This document shows positions 54,825-64,000 of a stretch of 64,000 bases of DNA, one piece after another; the stretch's first letter is position 1, and each line of letters starts with the position of its first letter. The notes beneath the pieces are model-generated. The model made no database searches, was not told the origin of the DNA, and saw nothing but the letters and a program-made list of their open reading frames with translations. The position numbers and the translations under genes are program-made. The stretch covers positions 32,361,679 through 32,425,678 of the forward strand of contig NC_080098.1 in NCBI RefSeq assembly GCF_950005125.1. The letters run 5' to 3'. Origin of the DNA: Chionomys nivalis (taxonomy: Eukaryota; Chordata; Mammalia; Rodentia; Cricetidae).

Positions 54825-55000
54825 AGCAGACTGGACGATGTAGCCCTGACTCTCCCAGAACTCAGTTTGTAGATTACAGGCTAATGCCTGTAATCCTAGC
54901 ACTTGGGAAACTGAGATAAGCTGGCCTCAAACCCAGAGATCTGCCTGTCTCTGCCTCCCAAGTGCTGGGGTTAAAAGTGTGCACAACCATGCCTGGCTGA
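54825..55000 (-). mobile_element. B1 SINE carrying an inverted B1 segment
   Basis: A minus-strand B1 (GATGTAGCCCTGACTCTCCC ... TGCCTCCCAAGTGCTGGGG ... ACCATGCCTGGCT) is interrupted at 54880-54919 by about 40 bases of plus-strand B1 left half (TGCCTGTAATCCTAGCACTT). Confidence 0.8.
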
Positions 55001-55245
55001 CAGAAGGTTTGTTGATGGCGTTTCCTGAAAGAATGCATAAACGTTTGGGAGACTGATAATTTGGACGATGAAACCTCTCCCCAAATCTGAAAGTGGGAAA
55101 TGGTGCGGCCTAGGTCCGCACTGAGAGCTAACCATGCCTCCCTTCATTGTCTCTCCCCCACATTTCCTGTCTATTTTCTTTTTTTAAAAGATAGGCTTGT
55201 CCTTAGAGCAGTCATGCCAAACAACTCCCTTTGAGATCATGGAGT
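55001..55245. other. Unique DNA
   Basis: No feature assigned. Confidence 0.35.
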
Positions 55246-55247
55246 GT

Positions 55248-55405
55248 TCTGTATCTGTGCTATCCAATATGGCGGCGGCTAGTCACTATGACAGCTGAGC
55301 ACCTCACACATGTAAGGTCCACATAATTAATGATCTGAAATTTTAAGTTCACTTAATTTAAATTTCGTATTGGTTACTGTAGTAGATAGTATAGCCTTGT
55401 TGCTC
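55248..55405. mobile_element. MER5A-like hAT-Charlie DNA transposon fossil
   Basis: TGTGCTATCCAATATGGCGGC, GGCTAGTCACTATGACAGC, TGAGCACCTCACACATG and TTCACTTAATTTAAATTTCG follow the MER5A consensus. Mammal-wide and long inactive. Confidence 0.75.
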
Positions 55406-55454
55406 CATGCCTCTGAGTGCTTCAAAAATATGCATCTCTAAGCATGAAAAACTG

Positions 55455-55560
55455 TCTGCTGCCTGTAATCCCAGCACTTGGGAAACAGGCAGGAGAATTG
55501 CCATGAGTTTAAGGGTAGCTTGAGCTACAGAGTGAGAGCCTGTTTCAACAAAGGAAAGAA
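55455..55560 (+). mobile_element. B1-like SINE, old
   Basis: CTGCCTGTAATCCCAGCACTT through GAGAGCCTGTTTCAACAAAGG. Confidence 0.7.
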
Positions 55561-55613
55561 GAGAAACAGGAGGAGGAAGAGGAGGAAATTGTTCTTCTCA
55601 GACTCAGTTTTTA

Positions 55614-55775
55614 TTTTTTTATTTTGTTTTTTTCGAGACAGGGTTTCTCTGTGGTTTTGGAGCCTGTCCTGGAACTAGCTCTTGTAGACCAGGCTGGCCT
55701 CGAACTCACAGAGATCCGCCTGCCTCTGCCTCCCAAGTGCTGGGATTAAAGGCGTGCGCCACCACAGCCCAGCTC
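55614..55775 (-). mobile_element. B1 SINE, young, minus strand
   Basis: TTTTTTTCGAGACAGGGTTTC to CACCACAGCCCAGC. A CTCAGACTCAGTTTTTA duplication flanks both ends (about 55597 and 55774). Confidence 0.94.
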
Positions 55776-56690
55776 AGACTCAGTTTTTAAAAGGTTGTAA
55801 TCCTCCCCCACAACAGAGAAGACTAATTGGAGGCAATTATTACAACTCCTAAATTTTTATATTTCATATAGTTTAATAATTTATCTTGGTTTAATAATTT
55901 AACCTTGAAAGTTATCCTCAAGTCTAAGTATCCTCAAGATCGTTTTTATTCAGTGGAATGTATATTCTGTTAGACATACAACATTACGTATTGTTTGATA
56001 AAAAAGATTATGATCACATTATTATGCTACAATCATAGAACCGACATACTTTGACATCCCTGTTATTTATTGCACATAAACATCTTCTGTTCAGCTCACC
56101 TCTGTTATGTGACTTTGAGAATTTGTTAGCTCAGCAGTTTGGTAAGGCGTACATACAAACCGCTGCCATTTAGTAGTCCCCCACCCTACTTCAGAAGGAA
56201 CAGCCCCCCTTCTTTCTTAAGACCTGATTCTTCACCAAGAACTGTTGATCTTACCAATTATTTTCAATCTTTAGTCTATAAAAACATAACATTACATTGC
56301 AAAGAGATACAGGATCACTGGGTTTTGGTGTTTTTGTATTTTAAATACAGGTCACTTTGTATTTTAAATACAGAAACACTTTGTTCAGCTCAAATGAGGC
56401 AGCCTCATTCAACTGGGAAGAAAACCTCAAGCTGTCAAAACTTAGGTTCCGTTCTCATCCTCTGAATGGATGTGCGGCTCACAGAATGTCACCAAGTTAA
56501 CCTCTTTCTCTTACAAGATCAATTCAGCTGCCAAATCGTACACAGACTTGGGGGATGGGGGCGCAATAATCAGAGGAAAATCTTGGGGGCAGCAGGATCC
56601 AGCAAAGGAGTTAGTGCATAAAGGGACAACCTACTTGTTGTGGTAACTGCTCTTCCCAGAGGGAAACACTGAACCCCAGGGGAGCTACTT
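55776..56690. other. Single-copy DNA upstream of a promoter-like block
   Basis: SINE-free for about 900 bases. A direct duplication TTTGTATTTTAAATACAG occurs twice at about 56332-56373. A 108-codon plus frame at 56139-56465 has no family resemblance. Confidence 0.4.
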
Positions 56691-56699
56691 CACTATCTT

Positions 56700-56940
56700 T
56701 GCTATTGAAACCGGTATTGCAGTCCCCTGGCAACAAATGGCTGGCGGCGATGCTGAAAACAGCACGCATGGGCAGTGGGGCTCAGAAGGGGCGACACTGT
56801 CAATGGTCCCAACACCTCAGCGATAATCGCAGCTGCATTCCGAGATTTTAGGAGTCTTTGTTCACTAGAAAGCGGTTGAGAACAACTGTCTGCCGGAGTA
56901 TAAATCTCGGTGCGGTCGGCTTTTCCTTCGGACTTTTTGT
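56700..56940. promoter_or_regulatory. Promoter-like block with RFX X-box-like site and TATA box
   Basis: GTCCCCTGGCAAC (56722-56734) is a close match to the RFX X-box (GTNRCC, short spacer, RGNAAC), off at one position. A local rise in CpGs (GGCTGGCGGCGATGC, GGGGCGACAC, CTCGGTGCGGTCGGC) and TATAAAT at 56899-56905 follow. A plus-strand start would fall near 56925-56932, in the pyrimidine word CTTTTCCTTCGG. No splice donor or ORF clearly follows, so the transcript, if any, is unknown. Confidence 0.35.
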
Positions 56941-57350
56941 TTTATTTGAATGTTTTTGAGGGAATTGACAGATTCTATTGTCTGTTGTATTTTTCTCTAA
57001 ATCTTTCAGTGGAGAAGCTTTAAATATTAAAGCTCTGAGGATTTTATCCTTTGGACTCTGGTGTCATCGTGTTCATTTTAACTAGCTTTTATGTCCCTGT
57101 TACTGGCAACTCACATCCTTTTTATTCCCCCCATTAAGTACCTTACTGGTAAAGGGAGATTCTTGGAAATCTATTTTGTCTATGTAACAAGTATAAATAT
57201 ACACAAAATAAAGAAAACAATTAAAAAGTCATATAAGGGCATAATTGAGAAGGTACTTACTGAATATAATTATTTTATTTTATATAATTATTTTGTCTTC
57301 GTTATGCTGTTAATTCAGGTGACAATTGGGAGAAGTAAAGTAGTATCTTG
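56941..57350. other. AT-rich DNA downstream of the promoter-like block
   Basis: A 146-codon frame (57091-57531) runs through AT-rich DNA and into an ID SINE, so it is not a credible gene. Confidence 0.4.
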
Positions 57351-57351
57351 G

Positions 57352-57445
57352 GCCAATAAATGTAGCTCAGTGGTAGAGGTCTCAGGGCATAGCTATTGCA
57401 GAGTCCTAGGTTCAAGTCTCAGCACCATGAAGAATACAAGAAAAA
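57352..57445 (+). mobile_element. ID-type SINE
   Basis: AAATGTAGCTCAGTGGTAGAGG and CCTAGGTTCAAGTCTCAGCAC. Confidence 0.75.
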
Positions 57446-57599
57446 CAACAGTATCTTATGATGCAAAGTCTCATTTATATTGGTCAGAAGTTTTCTGTTT
57501 TTCAAAGCAGTTCTTAAAATACAGCATCTGAAAATGAGTTAGTTCTTCAGTTTGTTTGCTTCTTTTCTTGTAGCCTTTGTCAGAAAATGTAGCCCTTAC

Positions 57600-58197
57600 C
57601 CCTGGTTAAAGAAACTTCTCTGTGTAGTAGACAGACCATTGCAGAAAGGCACACTGATCAAAACGCAGAGAACAACTGACTGTGGGGTGCCCAACCTCAG
57701 CTGAGGACCAGGGGCGTTGCTGAAGGTGGGGAGAAGGTTTAGAACAGCCAGAGGGCTAGGACATCTGTCTCAGGACAGTGTCTTCTACATATGACAGAGA
57801 AGCTGCATTTGTGAAGTTTCGAACAAGACCAGAATAGTGACACCAACTGACTTCCCACGTGGGTGGGAGAAATCGCTCAAGGCCCCGCCCCTAGATGAAG
57901 ACCATAGGTAATTAGTGACTAATGAAGGAGGGAGAATCATCTGCTCCAGGGATGAGGTCTCAATAATCAGTCAGCCCTAAACACATGTACAGATGAGCAA
58001 CGCCAAGTGCATCTAACCTAAGTGGACTTATGTATGCAAAGTATGTGTGTGTGTGTGTGTGTGTAGCAATAATTTAAAAAGAAGAGATCATTTGAGGAGG
58101 GCGTGGGACAAAACACATGGAAGAAGTTGGAGGGGGAATTATGTAAATACAGTACAAATTTATGAAAATCATAAAAGTAAATAAAATGTTTTTCTTT
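57600..58197 (+). mobile_element. Rodent L1 3' end (Lx-like)
   Basis: The end reads GTACAGATGAGCAACGCCAA, a (TG)n run at 58044-58063, then TAGCAATAATTTAAAAAGAAG, TTTGAGGAGGGCGTGGGAC and GTAAATAAAATG. This matches a common rodent L1 3' UTR with its internal dinucleotide run. Confidence 0.7.
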
Positions 58198-58264
58198 TTA
58201 AATATCCAAACAACCTTACCCATCATTCCTGTTTCAATCCAACTTGGTTTTGTTGTTATGTGTT

Positions 58265-58505
58265 TGTTATTTTGTTTCTTTCTTGAGACAAGGTCTCTCA
58301 CTGACCTAGAACTTGCTAGGTAGGCTGGGATGGCTGGAAGGAACCCACTAACATGCCTGACTTTTTAAAGATTAAATTGTATTATTATTACTATATATGT
58401 TTATGTATGATATATATGTGTGGGCACATGAGTGGAAGTCAGAGGGCCTTTATATGAGTTCTGGGGATTGAACAGAGGCCTCCTGCTTGCAAGGCAAATC
58501 CTTAC
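58265..58505 (-). mobile_element. B3/RSINE-type SINE
   Basis: TTGAGACAAGGTCTCTCACTG, GTGTGGGCACATGAGTGG, TTCTGGGGATTGAACAGAGG and TTGCAAGGCAAATCC in reverse B3 order. Confidence 0.7.
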
Positions 58506-58868
58506 TAACTGATCCCCACTCCCACCCCAACCCCCACTCCCACCCCAACCCCCACCCCGTCCCCATGCCCACCCCCACCCCATCCCACACCTACACCCCC
58601 CCATCCCCATGTCCACCTCCACCCCATCCCACACCTACACTCACCCCCATCCCCATGTCCACCCCTACCCCATCCCACACCTACACCCACCCCCACCCCA
58701 TCCCACGCCCACCCCATTCCCATGCTCCCCCATCCCATCCCACGCCCACCCCCATCCTTACCCCATCCCTACTCTACCCCATCCCATCCCCACCCCCATC
58801 CCACCCCATCCCACCCCCATCCCACCCCATCCCACCCCCACCCCATCCCCACGCCCACCCCCATCCAT
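58506..58868. repeat. C-rich/G-rich minisatellite
   Basis: CCCCAYYCC-based array of about 360 bases with almost no G on the plus strand. A higher-order unit of about 45-48 bases (CCATCCCACACCTACAC ... ATCCCCATGTCCACC) recurs near 58578, 58623 and 58671. The 3' part uses a simpler CCCATCCCACC step. All frames are proline/histidine-rich or glycine/valine-rich artefacts. Confidence 0.97.
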
Positions 58869-58997
58869 GTGATTTTATACTTCACAGGAAGCAGCAACTT
58901 CTTAGCTTGTTCACGCCCTTCAACAGCCTTGAGAATGGAATCGTATTTCTTTCCTAGCATTGCTGATTTGTTGTTACTGTTTTGGTTCCTGTCAGTT

Positions 58998-59103
58998 CAT
59001 TTGTTTGAGACAGGGTCTCACTCTACAGCTGTGGTTGACTGGAAACACATGATTCTGTCTCCCAGGGGGTGAAATTACAGACATGTACCACCTCCCCTGC
59101 TTT
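58998..59103 (-). mobile_element. Old B1-like SINE
   Basis: TTTGAGACAGGGTCTCACTC and GAAATTACAGACATGTACCACC. Confidence 0.65.
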
Positions 59104-59623
59104 GAATTTCACTTTTTTTTTTCAGAAAAATAAGGATGAACTATACTAATAAAATTATATTATTGGAAACTTATAGTAATGAAAGTGAGATCTATCAAAA
59201 GGAAATATTATTTAACTGAAAATACTCAAAGTTTTGAAAAACTTGAAGCCACTACTTACTCCAGATGTCAGGAATGATATGGAAGTGTCTAGAAGCCCTG
59301 GCTACTGGAAGAGGAGCTGTGTGTGAAAGAAAGGAGCCTGGCTGAGAGCTCAGAACAGCAGCCCCAATAGAAAGCCACTGACGGTGCTAGAGACAGGAAG
59401 GAACCATTGGTCAGAGGCTTCTTGTGGTTTCTCACCCATTAAACTAACTCAGAGGACAAAAGGCAGAATTCAGATCACATCATGGGTTTCTGTGCAGAGT
59501 GAATGGTTTGGGTATGTAGTTCCTAGAGACATCGATTTGCATTTTTATTGGTGATCTATTCAAACACCATAGTTCTCTGCATTAAATTCATTCTCTCAGT
59601 AATAACAAGATAACACTTAAATT
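59104..59623. other. Unique DNA, no gene seen
   Basis: No exon, repeat or promoter was recognised. Confidence 0.4.
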
Positions 59624-59624
59624 T

Positions 59625-59795
59625 TTTACATTCATTTATTTAGTGTGTGTGTGCGTGCACTGCTCATATGTGGAGGTCAGAGGACCAATCTCAGGAGTTG
59701 GTTCCCTCCTTTACTATGTGGGTTCCAGGGACTGAGTACCTCAGGCTTGGCAGCAGGTGCTCTTGCTCATTCAGAGGTCTCCCTCGCTACAGAAC
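59625..59795 (-). mobile_element. B3A/B2-type SINE
   Basis: ATATGTGGAGGTCAGAGGAC, GGGTTCCAGGGACTGAGTAC and GGCAGCAGGTGCTCTTGC. Confidence 0.75.
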
Positions 59796-60298
59796 AACAC
59801 TTGTTTAAATGAGTATAGTAACTCAAGGCTTAGGGTACTCATCAAGTAGATGCTATCATCTGTTGTACATAGAACATCAAAGTGGGTTTTTCAAGACCAT
59901 ATAAACCAGTCTTTCTGAGTCCAAGGGTTGCCTCTCTGTCTGTATCACTACATTTTATCTCCACAACTCCAGCTTTGATAGATAGAAGAGGGGCTAGGCT
60001 GGGGAAGCCTCTTCCATTCAGATCACCTTTAGTTTCGTAAAATATGCATCCAAACCCCAATACACTCAAGCACCGTAGCTGAGAAGTAAAGAAGGCCCTT
60101 GCCTGGCGTACAGATTGCGGACTGTCTCAGTTGTTTTCTTACCTTATCTCTTTTGCCACCTCCCACCCCTGCTTGTAAGCCCGAAAATAGTCATGAGAAA
60201 TTAAATGCGTTGATAACCGATTAGATACTTGCTTGAAGCAAAGCTGATCGAACAAAAGGGTGACACACTTTACTCTGTGACATACCTCAGCTCCCAGT
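59796..60298. other. Unique DNA, no gene seen
   Basis: A 75-codon minus frame at 59842-60069 is unsupported. Confidence 0.4.
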
Positions 60299-60299
60299 G

Positions 60300-60538
60300 T
60301 CACCAAGAACTATGAGAAGGTGTTGGAGAGAAGGGAAAGATGGGGGAGTGAGGACATTTTCTTGTTATTGCTGTTTTTCTTTTTGTTTTTCTTTGTTTGT
60401 TTGCTTGTTTTGATTTTTTAAATTTTTATTTGGTGGATCACTGCAGGGGGAGGGGAAGATATGGAGGGACTGGGAGGTGAGCAGGATTGGGGTGCATGAT
60501 GTAAAACTCCCAAAGATCAATAGAGAAATGATGTTAGG

Positions 60539-60572
<34 letters not shown>

Positions 60573-60605
60573 AAAAGAGAAAGAGAGAGAGAGAGAGAGA
60601 GACTT
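60300..60605 (+). mobile_element. Rodent L1 3' end followed by T-run and (GA)n
   Basis: GGGGGAGGGGAAGATATGGAGG, GGATTGGGGTGCATGATGT and AAAACTCCCAAAGATCAATAG are L1 3' UTR wording. A 28-base T-run (60541-60568) and a GA run (60583-60602) follow. Confidence 0.6.
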
Positions 60606-60879
60606 GTTTGAGGAAAGGCGTATTAAATGAGTCAGATTCCACAGAAATATGCAGTTTTTAGAAATTATTATACAAGGTACTACATATCTCTATGATATTT
60701 TGAAATAGGGCATGTTTTAGTCATTTTTCTTTCCCATCACCCCCATACTTCTGTAGGCTCATTCCCAGACCCTTCTCCTTCTGTGCCTCATGTGTCCTTT
60801 TGCCCAGCCTTTGTTCCTCATCACTTCCTACCACCCTCCCTTGGGCTACTTTGCAGGTTAGGGTCTTCTCCTGGCAAAC

Positions 60880-61085
60880 AGAAGTCTCCATTCCCTGCCA
60901 CAGAGTCACTTTGCACATCCATGCTTACTGCAGATCTATTCATAATGGACTTAGCAAGGGGATGGAACCTACCTAGAAGTCTTCCAAGAGATGAACAGAT
61001 AATGAAGAAGTGATACATACACATAACAGTTTTTATTCAGCAGTAAAGAGAAATGACATCTGCAGGCAGACAGACGGATGTACAG
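60880..61085 (+). mobile_element. Old L1 3' fragment
   Basis: ATCCATGCTTACTGCAGATC, TATTCATAATGGACTTAGC, GATGAACAGATAATGAAGAAG and CAGCAGTAAAGAGAAATGAC fit the mammal-wide L1 3' region in plus orientation. Confidence 0.65.
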
Positions 61086-61087
61086 TT

Positions 61088-61240
61088 TTTTTTTTTTTCG
61101 AGACAGGGTTTCTCTGTAGCTTTAGAGCCTGTCCTGGCACTAGCTCTTGTAGACCAGGCTGGCCTCGAACTCACAGAGATCCGCCTGCCTCTGCCTCCCA
61201 AGTGCTGGGATTAAAGGCGTGCGCCACCACTGCCCAGGTT
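61088..61240 (-). mobile_element. B1 SINE, young, minus strand
   Basis: TTTTTTCGAGACAGGGTTTC to CGCCACCACTGCCCAGG, within or next to the old L1. Confidence 0.93.
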
Positions 61241-62383
61241 TTTTTAGATTTTTTTTTTTTTTAGGATGTGGAGTTTTAATGTATTCATTGCTATTAGTCT
61301 CCTCTAGGCTTTGTAATAAAATCTGATATTCTGAATAGCTCAAACAGAGAAAAATCTATTTTCTCATAGTTTGTGACTCCAGTAAGCCAGAGATGAACAT
61401 GCTGGCCAACTTGGTTTCCCGTAAGCTTTCTTCCGGTTTCCTGTCTTCTTGCTGTGTTTTCATCTGATGGGATGAGGAAAGGCAGAAAAAGCCCACTGGC
61501 ATCTCTTGCTGCTAGACATGAACCCCCTGCTATACAAGAGCCCATGAAGGCCTCATGTCTAATAGAGTTATATAGGGGCACCGAGTTTCACATACATTTG
61601 GGGGATTCAGAACCTATTTGTGCGTATATGTGTGGGAATTTTTTCTTTTTCTTTTCCTGAAGCGTGTTCTCATTACTATTGCCTAAACTGCCCCTGAGAT
61701 CCCTCTGGAGCCCAGATAACTCTTGCACTTCCCTACATCTGGTCTCATCCTCTGGAGTAGGTGGGGCTGTGCATGGAATAGATTTTGTTTTTCTGTGTGG
61801 GTATGTGTTTGCATGTGTAGATGTGTTTAAACCAACAAATGTTAAGCTTTCCAAATGTTCCCTCCTGTTTGATTAAAAGCTCTGTTTTTCTTCCCAGAAG
61901 AGATTTACTGAACTAATCCATTATCTGTTTTGTTAAAAGTCACAAGTTTTAGAGATAATGGGTGATCCTTCTGAAAGTAATTTAGCGTTCTGTACTGACT
62001 GCCTAACAGGAAGCTGCTGTACCACGATGCATTTGGGTTTTTTATGTTTTGTAAGTACGTTTCCATATTTTTGTTTAGTTGTTTAAAGGCAGCATTCAAG
62101 AAAAACAAACTGGCTTTGTTTTTTTCTCTTGGATCATTTTTCTCTATTTTCTTTTCAGTATGGAAAATTTCAAACATGAAAGCTACGGAAGGGGCTGGAA
62201 AGATTCACGGCTGCGTCTTCCACCCAGCGTTAGCAATTACTAACACATGGCTAGCTCGATGTAGTCATATGTTCTTGGTTTCATTGGCTTGTTCTGCCTT
62301 GTATTTCCTGAAAATACTCCCCCCTCTTTTTTTGCTGTTGTATTTAACATTTCACCCTATCTTATATTTTTTTCTGTGACTAT
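61241..62383. other. Mostly unique DNA; possible ancient repeat at 61350-61600
   Basis: TTTTCTCATAGTTTGTGACTC and CTTCTTGCTGTGTTTTCATC resemble an old mammalian repeat that I cannot name. No coding exon is evident in the remainder. Confidence 0.35.
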
Positions 62384-62384
62384 G

Positions 62385-62572
62385 AATGTTTTGCCAGAAA
62401 GTATGTATGTGCGTCCTGCATGAGCCTGGTGCCTGTGGAGGTCAGAAATGAGCATCATATTCCCTAAACTAGCGTTAGAGATGGATAGCTGTGAACCACC
62501 ATCTGGATTCTAGAAACCAAACTTGGGTGCTCTGAAAACTGTGAGTATTCCTAACCATCTCTCTGGCCTCAC
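62385..62572 (-). mobile_element. B3A/B2-type SINE
   Basis: GTGCCTGTGGAGGTCAGAAATG and TAACCATCTCTCTGGCCTC. Confidence 0.75.
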
Positions 62573-62573
62573 C

Positions 62574-62630
62574 TGTGTGCGTGTACGTGCATGCATGTGT
62601 GTGCATGTGTGTGTGTGTGTGCGTGTGCAA
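62574..62630. repeat. (TG)n microsatellite with CATG interruptions
   Basis: GTGTGCGTGTACGTGCATGC, then GTGTGTGTGTGTGCGTGTG. Confidence 0.95.
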
Positions 62631-63093
62631 TACTAGACATTGTTCTCCATTACTAAATTTATTTTCAGGGCTCCTGATTCTTAAACAAATTGCTCATGTG
62701 CTTCAGGGTGAATATTATTTGGACAGATATCCGAGTATTCAAATGCTTGCCAGAAACAAAGCAGTTTTGACTTTAGGACCAAATGGATTGTGAACAGGTT
62801 AAACCAGTTTGGCTGACATAGGAAATGAGACTGAAAATAGTACATGCTTCGAGTTCGCTGAAGGTTGAATTAACTATTTTGCATTTCTTAAGCAACAGTT
62901 TTGACTTTCTATCCTTCCCTTGTATGGGTAGAACTTTGAGTAGAGTCAAAACAGAGCTGACTGTGGAAGGAAGGTCAGCTTCCTTAATTTTATAAACTCC
63001 CATCTTCTTATTCTTTCAAAGGTCAGGTCTGGGGATGTTGAAAATATATTAGATATTATATGCCAGTAAGTCATCTCTTTTTCATTTTTGTGC
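62631..63093. other. Unique DNA, no gene seen
   Basis: No supported exon. Confidence 0.4.
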
Positions 63094-63094
63094 T

Positions 63095-63228
63095 TTGCTT
63101 TAATTTTTTATTTCGAGACAGAGTCTTACTAGGTAGCTCAGGTTGGCCTTGAAATCTGCCTTAATCTTCCTCCCCATATACTTCCGTGCAGGTATTCCAG
63201 GTCCATGTACTACTGCATGACTGGCTAG
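63095..63228 (-). mobile_element. Old B1-like SINE
   Basis: TTTCGAGACAGAGTCTTACTAG, CAGGTTGGCCTTGAAATCTG and GCATGACTGGCTAG. Confidence 0.7.
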
Positions 63229-64000
63229 TGCACTTTCAACAATGAATTGATTAATCACGTACGTGACACAGTTTTCTCAGTGTTCACAAGTGCCCAAAGG
63301 AAAGACTTCTGCAATCTTCCCCAGCTATGAATCTACAAATGACAGCACCCACCCAAAGGCCAGATGCACCCACTGGTAACCAACCACTCTCTGCTTGGAT
63401 TTGAGGGTTGCTCTGCAGAATGGAATTTATCCCTGGCACTGTAAACCCAGTCAAAAAACCCATGGCTGAGGAGGTCTTAGGTGCTAGGGGGAAACATAAC
63501 ACTTGTTAAGCTAAAGAGGTGTGATCCTAAACTGCTTTCTAAACATTTATGTTTACATACATAGACCAAGGCTACACCCATCTTAACCGAGAAAAGCCTC
63601 CTTTTGCAATGAGCTGTGGTTAATGCAGACTCGTGGCTGCTCGGGGTGCTGAGAGTTGAGTGGGAAGCCCTAACCAAGACATCTATACCATCCAGCTAAG
63701 GCTCAGGAAACACTGAAGAAAAGAAGCAGAACAAATGTAAGTCCCGGAAGATCGGAGAAAGCTTGCAGAAGTTAGGGTTGCCTGTGTTGGACTGGCACAA
63801 GACAGGTTCTAAAATCAGTCATACATGGATTGGGGAGGGGCCTCATGGGAACAAATGTCACCTTGCTGAAATATTTGCTGTGTGGGTGTTTGTACATATG
63901 CATGTGTGTGCTTACACATGTATATGTCTATTTTTCTCAAGGTTAGAATATTGTTTTATTGTAAAGTTACATGCAGGATGTGTCTTACCTCAGAAAACAA
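63229..64000. other. Unique DNA to the window edge, no gene seen
   Basis: A TGTGTGTTTGTACATATGCATG patch lies near 63880-63920. 66- and 72-codon minus frames are unsupported. Confidence 0.4.

Noticed and set aside
57091..57531. 146-codon plus frame after the TATA-like block
   Set aside because: AT-rich DNA running into an ID SINE; lysine/isoleucine/tyrosine-rich with no motif.
58487..58957. 156-codon proline/histidine-rich frame and its partners
   Set aside because: They are translations of the C-rich minisatellite in several registers, with no start or terminal context.

Overview
The window is nuclear DNA of a muroid rodent, most likely a cricetid (hamster, vole or deer-mouse group). It is packed with B1, B2, B3, B4 and ID SINEs. 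The young B1 copies share one form: a GCCGGGCGGTGGTGG head, a right half reading ACAAGAGCTAGTTCC, and a CCTGTCTCGAAAAACC end. This form is typical of cricetids rather than Mus or Rattus. Rodent Lx-type L1 3' ends and much older mammal-wide repeats (L1M, MIR, MER5A-like, URR1-like) complete the picture. There is no bacterial, plasmid or CRISPR content. Almost every predicted ORF is a chance or repeat-derived frame.

Layout. 0-12.7 kb: old L1M fragments on the minus strand with nested SINEs, then a plus-strand Lx L1 3' end. 12.7-18.5 kb: scattered SINEs, a possible LTR and a rodent repeat split by an LTR-like composite element. 18.5-31 kb: unusually SINE-poor, mostly single-copy DNA, with a minus-strand Lx L1 3' end, one MIR and one URR1-like DNA transposon. 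About 31.44-32.8 kb: a strong CpG island, the only one in the window and almost certainly the promoter of a housekeeping-type gene. Splice-donor sites within it favour transcription toward the left (minus strand). I cannot name that gene and see no convincing downstream exon. 33-64 kb: SINE-dense DNA rich in microsatellites.

The most interesting gene-like signal is a possible two-exon small-protein gene on the plus strand. Exon 1 (42716-42755) has an ATG in a good context and ends at an AAG|GTAAGT donor. Exon 2 (51574-51755) begins at a pyrimidine-preceded acceptor in exactly the matching phase, ends in TAA, and is followed about 100 bases later by AATAAA. Together they encode a 73-residue soluble protein that I do not recognise. 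A second promoter-like block lies at about 56.70-56.94 kb, with an RFX X-box-like site and a TATA box.

Other structures worth a look: three SINEs inserted one after another at the same target sequence (38.1-38.7 kb), a back-to-back inverted B2 pair (10.5-10.8 kb), a 350-base C-rich/G-rich minisatellite (58.5-58.9 kb), a TG/CG/CA alternating palindrome (45.6 kb), a B1 carrying an inverted B1 fragment (54.9 kb), and two copies of an LTR-like element with built-in B1-like modules (18 and 49.7 kb). Repeat boundaries were read by eye and are approximate to about 10-30 bases. Family names come from remembered consensus patterns, not from a search.
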